Positions 51,631 through 60,053 of a stretch of DNA of 64,000 nucleotides are shown here, one piece after another. The notes under the pieces were generated by a model. It made no database searches, was not told where the DNA came from, and worked only from the letters and a program-made list of their open reading frames with translations. Each line of letters starts with the position of its first letter. Positions within the stretch are counted from its first letter, which is position 1. Source of the stretch: Actinoplanes auranticolor. GTDB lineage: Bacteria > Actinomycetota > Actinomycetes > Mycobacteriales > Micromonosporaceae. Where the stretch lies: positions 111,199 through 175,198 of the forward strand of contig NZ_BOQL01000024.1 in NCBI RefSeq assembly GCF_018332655.1, read 5' to 3'. Both the position numbers and the translations under genes were made by a program.

Positions 51631-52781
51631 TGCTCCAGCTCCGGGATCTCGATGCGGCGGCCCTCGCGGGCCGACTGCAGGCCGAGCTCGGCCAGCTGCA
51701 CGCCGCGCGCCCCGGCCCACAGGTCCCAGGTGTACGGAGTGTCCTCGGCGACGTGGCGCAGGAACATCTCCCATTGCGCCTTGAAGCCGTTGTCGAACTC
51801 CTCGTTGTCCGGCACCTCCTGCCACTGGTCGCGGAAGGAGTGGGTCAGCGGCAGGTCGGGGTTCCACACCGGCTTCGGTGTGGTGGCCCGGTGCTGGATC
51901 CGGCAGTTGCGCAGGCCCGCCACGGCGCTGCCCTCGGTGCCGTCCACCTGGAACTCGACCAGCTCGTCGCGGTTGACCCGGACGGCCCAGGAGGAGTTGA
52001 TCTGCGCGACCACACCCCCGTCGAGCTCGAAGATCCCGTACGCGGAGTCGTCGGCGGTGGCCTCGTACGGCTCGCCGCGCTCGTCCCAGCGCTGCGGGAT
52101 GTGCGTGGTGACGTGCGCGGTGACCGCCCGGACCGGGGCGAACAGCTGCTCCAGCACGTAGTGCCAGTGCGGGAACATGTCCACCACGATGCCGCCGCCG
52201 TCCGCGGCCCGGTAGTTCCAGCTCGGACGCTGGGCGGCCTGCCAGTCCCCCTCGAAGACCCAGTAGCCGAACTCGCCGCGGATCGACAGGATCCGGCCGA
52301 AGAAGCCACCGCTGATCAGCCGTTCCAGCTTGCGCAGGCCGGGCAGGAACAGCTTGTCCTGCACCACGCCGTGCTTGACCCCGGCCGCGTCCGCCGAGCG
52401 GGCCAGCTCGATCGCGCCGTGCAGCGTGGTGGCCAGCGGCTTCTCGGTGTAGATGTGCTTGCCGGCCTCGATGGCCAGCCCGATGGCCTTCTCCCGCTCG
52501 CTGGTCACCTGGGCGTCGAAGTAGATCTGCATGTCGGGGCGGGCCAGCGCCGCGCCCAGATCGGTGGTCCACTCGGTCAGGCCGTGCCGGGTGGCCACGT
52601 CCCGCAGCTTGGCCTCGCTACGGCCGACCAGCAGCAGCTCCGGCCAGAGCACGGAGCCGTCGCGCAGCGGCAGGCCGCCGCTCTCCCGGATGGCGAGCAG
52701 GGAACGCACCAGGTGCTGGCGATAGCCCATCCTTCCGGTGACACCGTTCATGACGATCCCGATCGGGACGCGAGCGGACAT
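51627..52781 (-). CDS. Gfo/Idh/MocA-family oxidoreductase
   Basis: A 384-residue NAD(P)-dependent dehydrogenase. The N-terminal Rossmann part starts PIGIVMNGVTGRMGYRQHLVRSLLAI, with an unusually long VMNGVTGRMG loop. The active-site motif is YTEKPLATT (E-K-P signature), and the C-terminal domain has DGGGIVVDMFPHWHYVLEQL, where Asp and His act in catalysis. Such enzymes oxidise hydroxyls of sugars, glycosides or inositols. It is the first gene of the three-gene operon and faces the second LacI gene; an AAGCGCTT operator lies 18 bases before its start, supporting repression. Confidence 0.87.
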   Translation of the reverse strand: MSARVPIGIVMNGVTGRMGYRQHLVRSLLAIRESGGLPLRDGSVLWPELLLVGRSEAKLRDVATRHGLTEWTTDLGAALARPDMQIYFDAQVTSEREKAIGLAIEAGKHIYTEKPLATTLHGAIELARSADAAGVKHGVVQDKLFLPGLRKLERLISGGFFGRILSIRGEFGYWVFEGDWQAAQRPSWNYRAADGGGIVVDMFPHWHYVLEQLFAPVRAVTAHVTTHIPQRWDERGEPYEATADDSAYGIFELDGGVVAQINSSWAVRVNRDELVEFQVDGTEGSAVAGLRNCRIQHRATTPKPVWNPDLPLTHSFRDQWQEVPDNEEFDNGFKAQWEMFLRHVAEDTPYTWDLWAGARGVQLAELGLQSAREGRRIEIPELEQ

Positions 52782-52796
52782 GGGCCGACCCCCTAG

Positions 52797-52849
52797 GTAA
52801 GCGCTTTCCCGGCAGGTTACCGGCGCGCGGACACTCCAGGCAAGCGGTT
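52797..52849. promoter_or_regulatory. LacI-type operators between Gfo/Idh and second lacI-type genes
   Basis: A full core AAGCGCTT at 52799-52806 within GTAAGCGCTTTCC, and a one-mismatch copy AAGCGGTT at 52842-52849. The first is identical to the cores before livJ. The second coincides with the TTGCTC that may be the -35 box of the LacI gene. Confidence 0.65.
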
Positions 52850-52883
52850 GCTCCGGGCCGCTGATGGACTAGTGTTCTCTTCC

Positions 52884-53906
52884 GTGGCGACTCTCGCGGA
52901 CGTCGCGCGGCGGGCGGGGGTCTCGACCGCGACCGTGTCCCGCATCATCAACAACAGCCCCAAGCCGGTCGCCGAGGCACTGCGCGAGCGCGTCCTCGCG
53001 GCCGTCGCCGAGCTCCAGTTCGTGCCCAACGCCAACGCGCAGCAGCTGGCCCGGGCCGACCGCACCGCCGTCGGCGTGATCGTGCACGACGTCTCGGACC
53101 CGTACTTCGCCGAGATCACCCGCGGCCTGCAGCGGGTGGCCACCGACCACGGCCGGCTGGTCATCATCTGCAACAGCTACCGCGATCCGGAACGCGAGCT
53201 CGCCTACGTCGACCTGCTGCACGCCCACCAGACCGCCGCGATCGTGCTGGCCGGCTCGGGTTACGTCGACGCGCCGATCACCGCCCGGCTGGACGGCAAG
53301 CTGCGGCTCTACCAGAGCACCGGCGGCCGGGTCTCGGTGATCGGCCGGCACGAGCACGCCGGTGACGCCGTCGTTCCGGAGAACGAGCCTGGCGGCTACC
53401 TGGCCGGTGACGCGCTCTACCGGCTCGGGCACACCGCCGTCGGGGTCATCGCCGGGCCGCGGCACCTGACCACCACCACCGACCGTCTCGCCGGGCTGCG
53501 CCGGGCGGCCAAGGAGCACGGGCACCGGCTGGGCGCCAAGCAGGTGGTCTACGCCGACTTCGACCGCAACGGCGGCGCGGCGGCGGCCGCGACCCTGCTG
53601 GAGCAGAACCCGGGACTGACCGCCATCGCCGCGCTGAACGACTCCATGGCCGTGGGGGCGCTGGCCTGCCTGCGGGAACGGGGCATCGACGTCCCCGGGC
53701 AGGTGAGCCTGATCGGCTTCGACGACATGCCGATCTCGGTCGATGTGACGCCGCCGCTGAGCACCGTACGGCTGCCGCTGGAGGAGATCGGCGTCCGCGC
53801 CATGTCGCTGGCCTTGCGCGACGGCGACCGGGAGGGTCCGCTGGTGGAGCACGCGGCGGCGAAGCTGGTGCTGCGGGGCAGCACCGCCGCCCCGCCCGCG
53901 CGTTAG
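52884..53906 (+). CDS. LacI-family transcriptional regulator (Gfo/Idh-DUF993 operon)
   Basis: A 340-residue repressor. The helix-turn-helix is at the very N-terminus (ATLADVARRAGVSTATVSRIINNS), followed by the hinge LQFVPNANAQQLAR and a sugar-binding-type core (VGVIVHDVSDPYFAEIT, GGRVSVIGRHEHAGDAVVPEN, IAALNDSMAVGAL and LIGFDDMPIS). GTG 52884 is chosen because the family starts here. TTGCTC (52848-52853) and TAGTGT (52870-52875), 16 bases apart, would start transcription next to the GTG, so the message may be leaderless. It is a paralogue of the regulator at 47291 and probably reads the same or a related operator. Confidence 0.92.
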   Translation: MATLADVARRAGVSTATVSRIINNSPKPVAEALRERVLAAVAELQFVPNANAQQLARADRTAVGVIVHDVSDPYFAEITRGLQRVATDHGRLVIICNSYRDPERELAYVDLLHAHQTAAIVLAGSGYVDAPITARLDGKLRLYQSTGGRVSVIGRHEHAGDAVVPENEPGGYLAGDALYRLGHTAVGVIAGPRHLTTTTDRLAGLRRAAKEHGHRLGAKQVVYADFDRNGGAAAAATLLEQNPGLTAIAALNDSMAVGALACLRERGIDVPGQVSLIGFDDMPISVDVTPPLSTVRLPLEEIGVRAMSLALRDGDREGPLVEHAAAKLVLRGSTAAPPAR

Positions 53907-54136
53907 GCGGCCAGCTGGGCCACGTGCCGCGCGTCGACGTCCTCGGTGACACCGCAGTTCGTGCACTGCATGTAGTAGCGGGCCGGGCGCACCGGGAACA
54001 GCGGGATGAAGAAGAGGCTGAACTTGGTGGTGCGCTTGATCAGCACCTGGGCCACGGTGGCACCGCAGTAGGCGTGCAGCAGGGTGGGGGCCGCGATCCG
54101 GCGGTCCGAGGACTTGAATCCGAAGATGAGGAACAC
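53903..54136 (-). CDS. Zinc-ribbon domain protein
   Basis: A 77-residue protein starting at GTG 54136. FLIFGFKSSDRRIA, TKFSLFFIPLFPVRPARYYMQCTNCG is the pattern of small actinobacterial zinc-ribbon proteins. The second knuckle is intact (CTNC), but the first, usually C-x2-C (as in CGYCG), reads HAYCG here. One ligand is thus His instead of Cys, and metal binding may be altered or kept. A short hydrophobic stretch FSLFFIPLF may touch the membrane. The stop TAA overlaps the LacI stop on the other strand. Its function is unknown. Confidence 0.7.
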   Translation of the reverse strand: MFLIFGFKSSDRRIAAPTLLHAYCGATVAQVLIKRTTKFSLFFIPLFPVRPARYYMQCTNCGVTEDVDARHVAQLAA

Positions 54137-54139
54137 GCG

Positions 54140-54595
54140 ATGACGGTACCCAGCCACCGCGAGCCCACACCCGGACGACGCCCCGCGCTGGACACGCTGC
54201 GCATCGCCGTCGTGCTCGGCCTGGTGTTCTTCCACGCCGCCCTGGTCTTCGACGCGAGCGACGACTTCTACGTCAAGAACGCCGAGGATGCCGAGACGAC
54301 CACCGTGCTGGCCGGGCTGGGCGTGGTCTGGGCGATGCCGTTGCTGTTCGTCGTCGCCGGGATCGGCGCCCGGCACTCGCTGCGCAAGCGCGGCCCGCGG
54401 GGCTTCGCCGTCGAGCGGCTGCTGCGCCTGGGTGTGCCGCTGGTCTTCGCCACGCTGACCATCGTTCCGGTGCCGCAGTGGCTGCGGTCGACGCCGCCTC
54501 CGGCGCGGCCGGGCGGGCCGTCGTCGCGTTCGGGGCCGGCGCGCCCGGCTTCATCGCGGAGGACGCCGTCATCGTGGCTGTGTCGTTCATCCTGA
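54140..54595 (+). pseudogene. Acyltransferase family 3 protein, truncated
   Basis: From ATG 54140 the frame gives LDTLRIAVVLGLVFFHAALVF (membrane segment 1 with the catalytic-type His), TTVLAGLGVVWAMPLLFVVAGIGA, LRKRGPRGFAVERLLRLGVPLVFA and TIVPVPQWLR, which are the first three segments of an acyltransferase-3 enzyme. After about residue 115 it turns into a Pro/Arg/Ser-rich tail and stops at 54595. A normal enzyme has about 350-400 residues and ten segments, so some 250 are missing. A reading in another frame (FIAEDAVIVAVSFIL, to about 54590) may be the last segment, which would make this an internal deletion. Confidence 0.7.
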
Positions 54596-54675
54596 CGTTC
54601 GGGCGTACGACATCCTGGTCCGGCGGACCGGATCACCCGGTTCTTGTTCGGTATGCGCCCGGAGAGGACGTGACG

Positions 54676-55542
54676 ATGCGCGTCGAGATCGAGAGTGACA
54701 CCCCGCTGTGGTTCGGTCCTGGGGAGCCGGTGCGGGCCGCCTCGGCCATCGCGGCCTTCGGCGACGGCTGGCTCGTCGCTCAGGACGACGCCACGCACGC
54801 CGCCTGGGTGCGGCCCGGCGGGGTCACGGCGATCCGGGTGATCGCCGCGGTGGACGGCCACGAGACCTTCAGCTCGGCCGAGGGCACCAAGCACCTGAAA
54901 CCGGACTTCGAGGCGGCGGTGACCGTCGATGGCGGCGTGCTGCTGCTCGGCTCCGGCTCCACCGCCGCCCGGATGCGCGCCTCCCTCGTCGCGGAGCCGG
55001 GGGTCTTCACCACCGCCGGCCTCACGGCCGCGTACCACCGGGTCGCCGCGGCGCTCGACATCCGGCCGGACCAGCTCAACCTCGAGGGCGCCGCCCGCAT
55101 CGGCGACCGGCTGCGCTGGTTCCAGCGGGGTAACTCGGCGACCGGCGTGCCCTCCGCGTCGGTCGACGTCAACCTGTCCGCGCTCGTCGCCGCGGAACCG
55201 GCCGAGGTGAGCGGTCCGCGCCGGTATGACCTCGGGGCGGTCGGTGGGGTGGCGCTGGCCGTCACCGACGCGGTGGCCCTGCCGGACGGCCGGATGCTGG
55301 TGTCCGCCGCCGCGGAGGACACCCCGAACGCGGTCGACGACGGTCCGGTGGTCGGAGCCGCGATCGCCCTGCTGGACGACGAGCGGGTGCTCGCGGTCGC
55401 CCCGGTGCCCGGCGGGCCGCACAAGATCGAGGGCCTGGCCGTGCGCACGGCCGGGCCGGACGGGGCCGGGCTGATCGCGGTCGTCGACGCCGACGACCCG
55501 CTCGCCGCCTCGAGCCGGCTCGACCTCCGGATCACCTGGTGA
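54676..55542 (+). CDS. Unrecognised cytosolic protein, beta-propeller-like
   Basis: A 288-residue soluble protein without signal peptide. It has recurring beta hairpins ending in acidic-hydrophobic strands (SAIAAFGDGWLVAQDD, VDGGVLLLGSG, VGGVALAVTDAVALPDGRMLVSAAAED and KIEGLAV), which looks like a propeller. The block LNLEGAARIGDRLRWFQRGN and the closing IEGL resemble secreted phytase-like or DUF6929-type proteins, but I cannot assign a function. ATG 54676 is chosen because GGAGAGG (54661-54667) is 8 bases upstream. It starts about 80 bases after the truncated acyltransferase and precedes the SDR. Confidence 0.65.
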   Translation: MRVEIESDTPLWFGPGEPVRAASAIAAFGDGWLVAQDDATHAAWVRPGGVTAIRVIAAVDGHETFSSAEGTKHLKPDFEAAVTVDGGVLLLGSGSTAARMRASLVAEPGVFTTAGLTAAYHRVAAALDIRPDQLNLEGAARIGDRLRWFQRGNSATGVPSASVDVNLSALVAAEPAEVSGPRRYDLGAVGGVALAVTDAVALPDGRMLVSAAAEDTPNAVDDGPVVGAAIALLDDERVLAVAPVPGGPHKIEGLAVRTAGPDGAGLIAVVDADDPLAASSRLDLRITW

Positions 55543-55543
55543 G

Positions 55544-55578
55544 GTTCAGCGCGGCGCAGTGATGTTCAGCGCGGCGCA
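55544..55578. repeat. Tandem 15-base direct repeat before the SDR gene
   Basis: GTTCAGCGCGGCGCA occurs at 55544-55558 and again at 55564-55578, exactly 20 bases apart, between the preceding stop codon and the SDR start. The spacing of two helical turns would suit a dimeric regulator; a duplication without function is equally possible. Confidence 0.6.
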
Positions 55579-55597
55579 ACGAGGGAAGCAGGAAGAC

Positions 55598-56371
55598 ATG
55601 GCAACGATTTTGGTGACCGGATCCAGCGACGGCATCGGACGGCAGACGGCGAGCACGCTCGCGGCGGACGGGCACCGGGTGGTCCTGCACGCCCGCAACG
55701 AGGAACGCGCCGCGCAGGCCCTGGCATCGGTGCCGCAGGCCGCCGCCGTCCTGCGCGGCGACCTGACCTCCCTGGCCGAGACGCGGGAGCTGGCCGAGCA
55801 GGCGGCGGCGGTCGGCCCGTACGACGTGGTGATCCACAACGCCGGGGTGGGCGGGGGCCAGGACGCACCGGTCCGCACCGGGGACGGCCTGGAACGCATC
55901 TTCCAGGTCAACGTGCTGGCGCCGTACGTGCTGACCGCCCTGATCCCCTGGCCGGCGCGGCTGGTCTACCTGACCTCCGGGCTCGAGTCCGGCGGCGAGC
56001 CTCGCCTCGACGACCTGCAGTGGCAGAGCCGCAGCTGGGACGGCATGCAGGCGTACAGCGACTCCAAGCTCTACGACGTGATGCTCGCCTTCGCGGTGGC
56101 CCGGCGCCGGCCGCAGACCCTGAGCAACGCCGTCGACCCCGGCTGGATCCGTACCCGGATGGGCGGGCCCGGCGCGACCGACGATCTGCCCGCCGGCGCC
56201 GAGACGCAGATCTGGCTGGCCACCAGCGACGAGCCGGCGGCCATGGTCACCGGCCGCTACTTCAAGCGCCGCCGGGACCTGCGGGCCAACCCCGCGGCCT
56301 ACCGCGAGGAGCTGCAGGAGGAGTTGCTGGCCACCTGCGCGGAGCTGTCCGGGGTCAAGCTGCCGGAATGA
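55598..56371 (+). CDS. SDR-family NAD(P)-dependent oxidoreductase
   Basis: A 257-residue short-chain dehydrogenase. The cofactor motif TGSSDGIG is at residues 7-14, DVVIHNAGVGGG holds the NNAG equivalent, the serine is in VYLTSGLES and the catalytic Tyr/Lys pair is in YSDSKLYDVML. The C-terminal half (AVDPGWIRTRMGGPGATDDL and TGRYFKRRR) resembles daunorubicin C-13 ketoreductase/retinol-dehydrogenase-like SDRs. AGGAAG is just before ATG 55598. The tandem repeat at 55544-55578 may regulate it. The substrate is unknown. Confidence 0.85.
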   Translation: MATILVTGSSDGIGRQTASTLAADGHRVVLHARNEERAAQALASVPQAAAVLRGDLTSLAETRELAEQAAAVGPYDVVIHNAGVGGGQDAPVRTGDGLERIFQVNVLAPYVLTALIPWPARLVYLTSGLESGGEPRLDDLQWQSRSWDGMQAYSDSKLYDVMLAFAVARRRPQTLSNAVDPGWIRTRMGGPGATDDLPAGAETQIWLATSDEPAAMVTGRYFKRRRDLRANPAAYREELQEELLATCAELSGVKLPE

Positions 56372-56431
56372 GCGGGGCATCCGGCCGCCCGGACGAGCGG
56401 GTCCGGGCGCGGTGACGGAGAATCATCGACC

Positions 56432-57688
56432 ATGAGTGATCAAGCCGCCGCCCGGGTCCGCGACCTCGACATCGTCGTCTACGGCGCCACCGGTTTCGTC
56501 GGTGAGCTGGTGGCCGCCCACCTGGCCGCCCATGCTCCCGCCGGCACCCGGATCGCCCTGGCCGGACGGTCGGCCGAGCGGCTGGAGGCGGTCCGGTCCC
56601 GGCTGGACGTCGACTGGCCGCTGCTGGTGGCCGACTCGCTCGACGTCCCCGCCGTCGAGCGGCTCGCCGCCGCCGCGCACGTCGTGATCACCACCGTCGG
56701 CCCGTACGCCAGGTACGGCCGTGCCCTGGCGCGCGCCTGCGCCGCGGCCGGCACCGACTACGTCGACCTGACCGGCGAGGTCATCTTCGCCCGGGCCAGT
56801 GCCGACGAGAACCACGAGCTGGCCCGCTCGACCGGCGCCCGGATCGTGCACTCCTGCGGTTTCGACTCGATCCCCTCGGACCTCGGGGTGCACGTGCTGT
56901 GGCAGCGGGTGCGGGCCGACGGCGCGGGTGAGCTCACCGACACCACTCTCGTGGTCACCAGCATCCGCGCCGGGATCAGCGGCGGCACCATCGACTCGAT
57001 GCGCAACCAGCTGGACGTGGTCCGCCGGGACAAGGAGCTGCGGCGGCTGGTCGCCAGTCCGTACTCGCTGAGCCCGGCCCGGGACCGGGAGCCGGACCTG
57101 GGCCGGCAGGAGGACATGGTGCTGCTGCGCGGCTCGGAGGTCGACCCGTCGCTGCGCGGCAGCCTGGGCCCGTTCGTGATGGCGTCCTACAACTCCCGGG
57201 TGGTGCGGCGCAGCAACGCCCTGCGGGGCCACGCGTACGGGCGCGCGTTCCGCTACCGGGAGGCGATGAGCACCGGCACCTCGCCGCTGTCCCCGGTGAT
57301 CGCCGCCGCCACCAAGGTCGGTCTCGGTGCACTGGTGGTCGGCCTGTCGGTGCCGCCGACCCGGTTCCTGCTGGACCGGATCCTGCCCAAGCCCGGCGAC
57401 GGGCCGGACGAGCAGACCCGCAAGCGGGGGCACTTCACCATGGACCTGTTCACCACGACCAGCACCGGTGCGCGCTACACGGCCCGGTTCCGGGCCCAAG
57501 GTGACCCGGGCTACCAGGCCACCGCGGTCATGCTCGGCGAGTCGGCGCTGGCCCTGGTGCTGGACCGGGCCGAGCTGCCGCAGTCCGAGGGCGGTGTGCT
57601 GACGCCGGCCACCGGGATCGGTGACGCGCTGGTCAAGCGGCTGCGGGCGACGGGCATGGAGATCGCCGCCCGTCCGCTCGGCGATTGA
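56432..57688 (+). CDS. Saccharopine dehydrogenase-like protein (trans-acting enoyl reductase family)
   Basis: A 418-residue protein with an N-terminal Rossmann domain ([32 protein letters not shown] and [13 protein letters not shown]), then YVDLTGE and [18 protein letters not shown], the hallmarks of the family containing mycobacterial Rv2449c and the phthiocerol enoyl reductase Rv2953. Those act in trans on polyketide or fatty-acyl intermediates. A hydrophobic stretch (about residues 292-312) suggests membrane association. No polyketide synthase is nearby, so the partner is elsewhere or the role differs. GGAGA lies about 13 bases before ATG 56432. Confidence 0.85.
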   Translation: MSDQAAARVRDLDIVVYGATGFVGELVAAHLAAHAPAGTRIALAGRSAERLEAVRSRLDVDWPLLVADSLDVPAVERLAAAAHVVITTVGPYARYGRALARACAAAGTDYVDLTGEVIFARASADENHELARSTGARIVHSCGFDSIPSDLGVHVLWQRVRADGAGELTDTTLVVTSIRAGISGGTIDSMRNQLDVVRRDKELRRLVASPYSLSPARDREPDLGRQEDMVLLRGSEVDPSLRGSLGPFVMASYNSRVVRRSNALRGHAYGRAFRYREAMSTGTSPLSPVIAAATKVGLGALVVGLSVPPTRFLLDRILPKPGDGPDEQTRKRGHFTMDLFTTTSTGARYTARFRAQGDPGYQATAVMLGESALALVLDRAELPQSEGGVLTPATGIGDALVKRLRATGMEIAARPLGD

Positions 57689-58055
57689 GTACTGTCCGAT
57701 TCAGGTACTCGGGGTCGCTCCGGAGGCCCGGCCGGGGTTAGCGTCCCGGGATCGCCCGCAACGCCGCGTGGAGATCCCGGAGGCGCAGAGTGGCCCTGAA
57801 TCCCATCTGTCGCCATCGCTCTGGTGCTGGCGGCGGTCACGCCCGCCGGTGCCCAGCCGACCCCGACGCCCCCGGCGGGCTCGGCCCGGACCGCTCCCGT
57901 TCCGCCCGCGATCCCCGGCACCTGCGCCGCTGACCCGCCGGTCCCGCCTCCGCAGCACCGGGGGCGGGACCGGCCCGGGCGGGATGCATCGTCCACTGTC
58001 CGGCAAAATCGCCAAGTCGGCCCGCGCACCGGCCGACGAAAGTGATAGTGAGGGC
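57689..58055. other. Region without an intact gene; possible secreted-protein remnant
   Basis: About 367 bases. Right after the enoyl-reductase-like gene GAGTAC and GTACTC form a weak hairpin (57685-57710). Near 57805-57935 one plus-strand frame reads [20 protein letters not shown] and then [13 protein letters not shown], which looks like the end of a signal peptide plus a proline-rich mature start. It is preceded in frame by a stop and has no start codon, so it is probably a decayed exported protein. Nothing else was recognised. Confidence 0.4.
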
Positions 58056-59681
58056 ATGACCACGGTGATCGCCTCGGCCCAGCCTGCCCGCGGACGGCGG
58101 ACCTTCGCCGACCTCAGCGTCAACGTGAAGGTGCTCGCCGCGGTGGCGGTCGCGTCCCTGGTGGCCGTGATCGTCGGCATCAACGGCATCCGCTCGCTCA
58201 GCGACGCCAGCCACGCCGCGCAGCACATCTACACGAGCAACGTGGCCGGCGTCGGGGCCGTGGGCGACATGCAGGCGGCGGTCTCGCAGGCTCGATCGGA
58301 CCTGGCCAACCAGGCGCTGGCGCTCGACCCCGCCACGACCGCCAAGTTCGGCGACGCCTTCAACAAGGACGTCGAAGCCTTCGGTGCGGCGCTGGCGGCC
58401 TACCGAGCGAGCAATCCGGACGGGGATCCGGCGCTGGTCGCCAAGGTCGAATCGACTTTCGGGGCGTATGTCAAGATCGCGCGGGAGGAGATGCTGCCGG
58501 CCGGGGCCAGGAACGACATCGTGACCTGGAACAAGCTGCGCGACACCAAGACGCTTCCGTTGCTGACCCCGATCTACCAGGACGTGGCGACGCTGGACAG
58601 CATGGAGGTGGCCGACGCGGCGAAGAGCGCGGCCGCGGCCAGGTCCGATTACCAGTCCAGCCGGATGATCGCCATCATCGAGCTGGTTGTGGGCGTCCTG
58701 CTCGCCCTCGCCCTGGGCGCGCTGGTGGCCCGCCGCCTCGTCCAGGCCCTGACCAAGGTCAAGGCCGTGTGCGAAGCTCTCGCGGCCGGTGACCTGACCC
58801 GGACCTCCGGACTGACCTCGCGCGACGAGCCGGGCCAGATGGGCCGGGCGCTCGACGCCGCCGTGGGCCGGCTGCGCCAGACGGTGACCACGATCGACGG
58901 CTCGGCGGCCTCCCTGGCCAGCGCCTCGGAGCAGATGACCGGCACAGCGACGCAGATCGCCGCCTCGGCGGAGGAGACCTCGACGCAGGCGCTGGCCGTG
59001 TCCGCCGCGGCCGAGCAGGTCTCCCGCAGTGTCGACACCGTGTCGGCCGGCAGCGAGGAGATGGGCGCGTCGATCCGGGAGATCTCCCAGAACGCCACCG
59101 AGGCCGCCCGGGTCGCCGAGGAGGCGGTCAGCGTCACCGCGGCGACCTCGGCCACCATGGGCAAGCTGGGCGAATCCTCGGCCGAGATCGGCAACGTCAT
59201 CAAGGTCATCACCTCGATCGCCGAGCAGACCAACCTGCTGGCGCTGAACGCGACCATCGAGGCGGCTCGGGCCGGTGAGATGGGTAAGGGCTTCGCAGTC
59301 GTGGCCTCGGAGGTCAAGGATCTGGCTCAGGAGACGGCCCGGGCGACCGAGGACATCTCCCGGCGGGTCCAGGCGATCCAGGCCGACACCAGCGGCGCGG
59401 TGCTGGCGATCGAGGAGATCAGCGGGGTGATCTCGCGGATCAGTGACTTCCAGACCACGATCGCCTCGGCTGTCGAGGAGCAGACTGCGACAACGGCGGA
59501 GATGAACCGCAGCGTGGCCGAGGCGGCCACCGGCAGCGGCGAGATCGCCCAGAACATCACCGGCGTCGCCGAAGCCGCCCGGCTGACCAGTCAGGGGGTC
59601 TCCGAGACGCAGCAGGCAACGGCGGAGATGGCCCGGATGTCGACCGAGCTCAGCAGCCTCGTCGCCACCTTCCGCTACTGA
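58056..59681 (+). CDS. Methyl-accepting chemotaxis protein
   Basis: A 541-residue transmembrane chemoreceptor. Segment 1 is [17 protein letters not shown] (about residues 28-46), an extracellular four-helix-type sensor follows, segment 2 is [21 protein letters not shown] (about 205-226), then a HAMP domain and the long signalling coiled coil. The CheW/CheA-binding hairpin tip reads [37 protein letters not shown] in family terms. It implies flagellar motility, as in zoospore-forming Micromonosporaceae. ATG 58056 is used, with GAGGG only one base before it, so the exact start is uncertain. No other chemotaxis genes are in the window. Confidence 0.93.
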   Translation: MTTVIASAQPARGRRTFADLSVNVKVLAAVAVASLVAVIVGINGIRSLSDASHAAQHIYTSNVAGVGAVGDMQAAVSQARSDLANQALALDPATTAKFGDAFNKDVEAFGAALAAYRASNPDGDPALVAKVESTFGAYVKIAREEMLPAGARNDIVTWNKLRDTKTLPLLTPIYQDVATLDSMEVADAAKSAAAARSDYQSSRMIAIIELVVGVLLALALGALVARRLVQALTKVKAVCEALAAGDLTRTSGLTSRDEPGQMGRALDAAVGRLRQTVTTIDGSAASLASASEQMTGTATQIAASAEETSTQALAVSAAAEQVSRSVDTVSAGSEEMGASIREISQNATEAARVAEEAVSVTAATSATMGKLGESSAEIGNVIKVITSIAEQTNLLALNATIEAARAGEMGKGFAVVASEVKDLAQETARATEDISRRVQAIQADTSGAVLAIEEISGVISRISDFQTTIASAVEEQTATTAEMNRSVAEAATGSGEIAQNITGVAEAARLTSQGVSETQQATAEMARMSTELSSLVATFRY

Positions 59682-60010
59682 GCAGCGCAGGTCACGCAGG
59701 TGGTGGCGAACGGCCGGGCGGCGAGCCGCTCGGCCGGGATCGGCCGGCCGCAGCGTTCGCAGCCGCCGTAGGTGCCGGCCGCCGAGCGGTCCAGCGCGTC
59801 GTCGAGATCGGCGATGCGGCGCCGGCCCGCGGCGAGCAGGGCGGTGAGCTGCGCCCGCTCGAAGGCGATGGTGCTGCCCTCCGGGTCGTGCTCGTCGTCG
59901 GCGTTCGAGCTGCGGGAGGCCGCGAAGAGCTCGAGCAGTTCCTGGTCGAGCCGCTCCACCTGAGCCCGGGCCTCGGCCCGCAGGTGGCGCAGGGTGTCGT
60001 CGCGGTCCAT
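59675..60010 (-). CDS. DksA/TraR C4-type zinc-finger protein
   Basis: A 111-residue protein. An N-terminal coiled coil ([23 protein letters not shown] and onward) is followed by the zinc finger [25 protein letters not shown] with C-x2-C-x17-C-x2-C spacing, as in DksA/TraR-type proteins that bind the RNA polymerase secondary channel. The acidic DDA-type coiled-coil tip of true DksA is not clear. ATG 60010 is used. It is convergent with the chemoreceptor, with a 7-base overlap of the two 3' ends. Confidence 0.88.
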   Translation of the reverse strand: MDRDDTLRHLRAEARAQVERLDQELLELFAASRSSNADDEHDPEGSTIAFERAQLTALLAAGRRRIADLDDALDRSAAGTYGGCERCGRPIPAERLAARPFATTCVTCAAQ

Positions 60011-60039
60011 CCCCCGACGATACGTTCCCTGACCGGGCC

Positions 60040-60045
60040 TAAGCT
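60040..60045 (+). promoter_or_regulatory. Candidate leaderless promoter -10 box of the DUF6461 gene
   Basis: TAAGCT fits TANNNT and ends 8 bases before GTG 60054, with no ribosome site in between. No good -35 box is visible. Confidence 0.4.
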
Positions 60046-60053
60046 GCACTGCT

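Noticed and set aside
57824..58045. Separate small secreted proline-rich protein
   Set aside because: The signal-peptide-like start is preceded in frame by a stop and has no start codon or ribosome site at its front, so only a remnant is reported.
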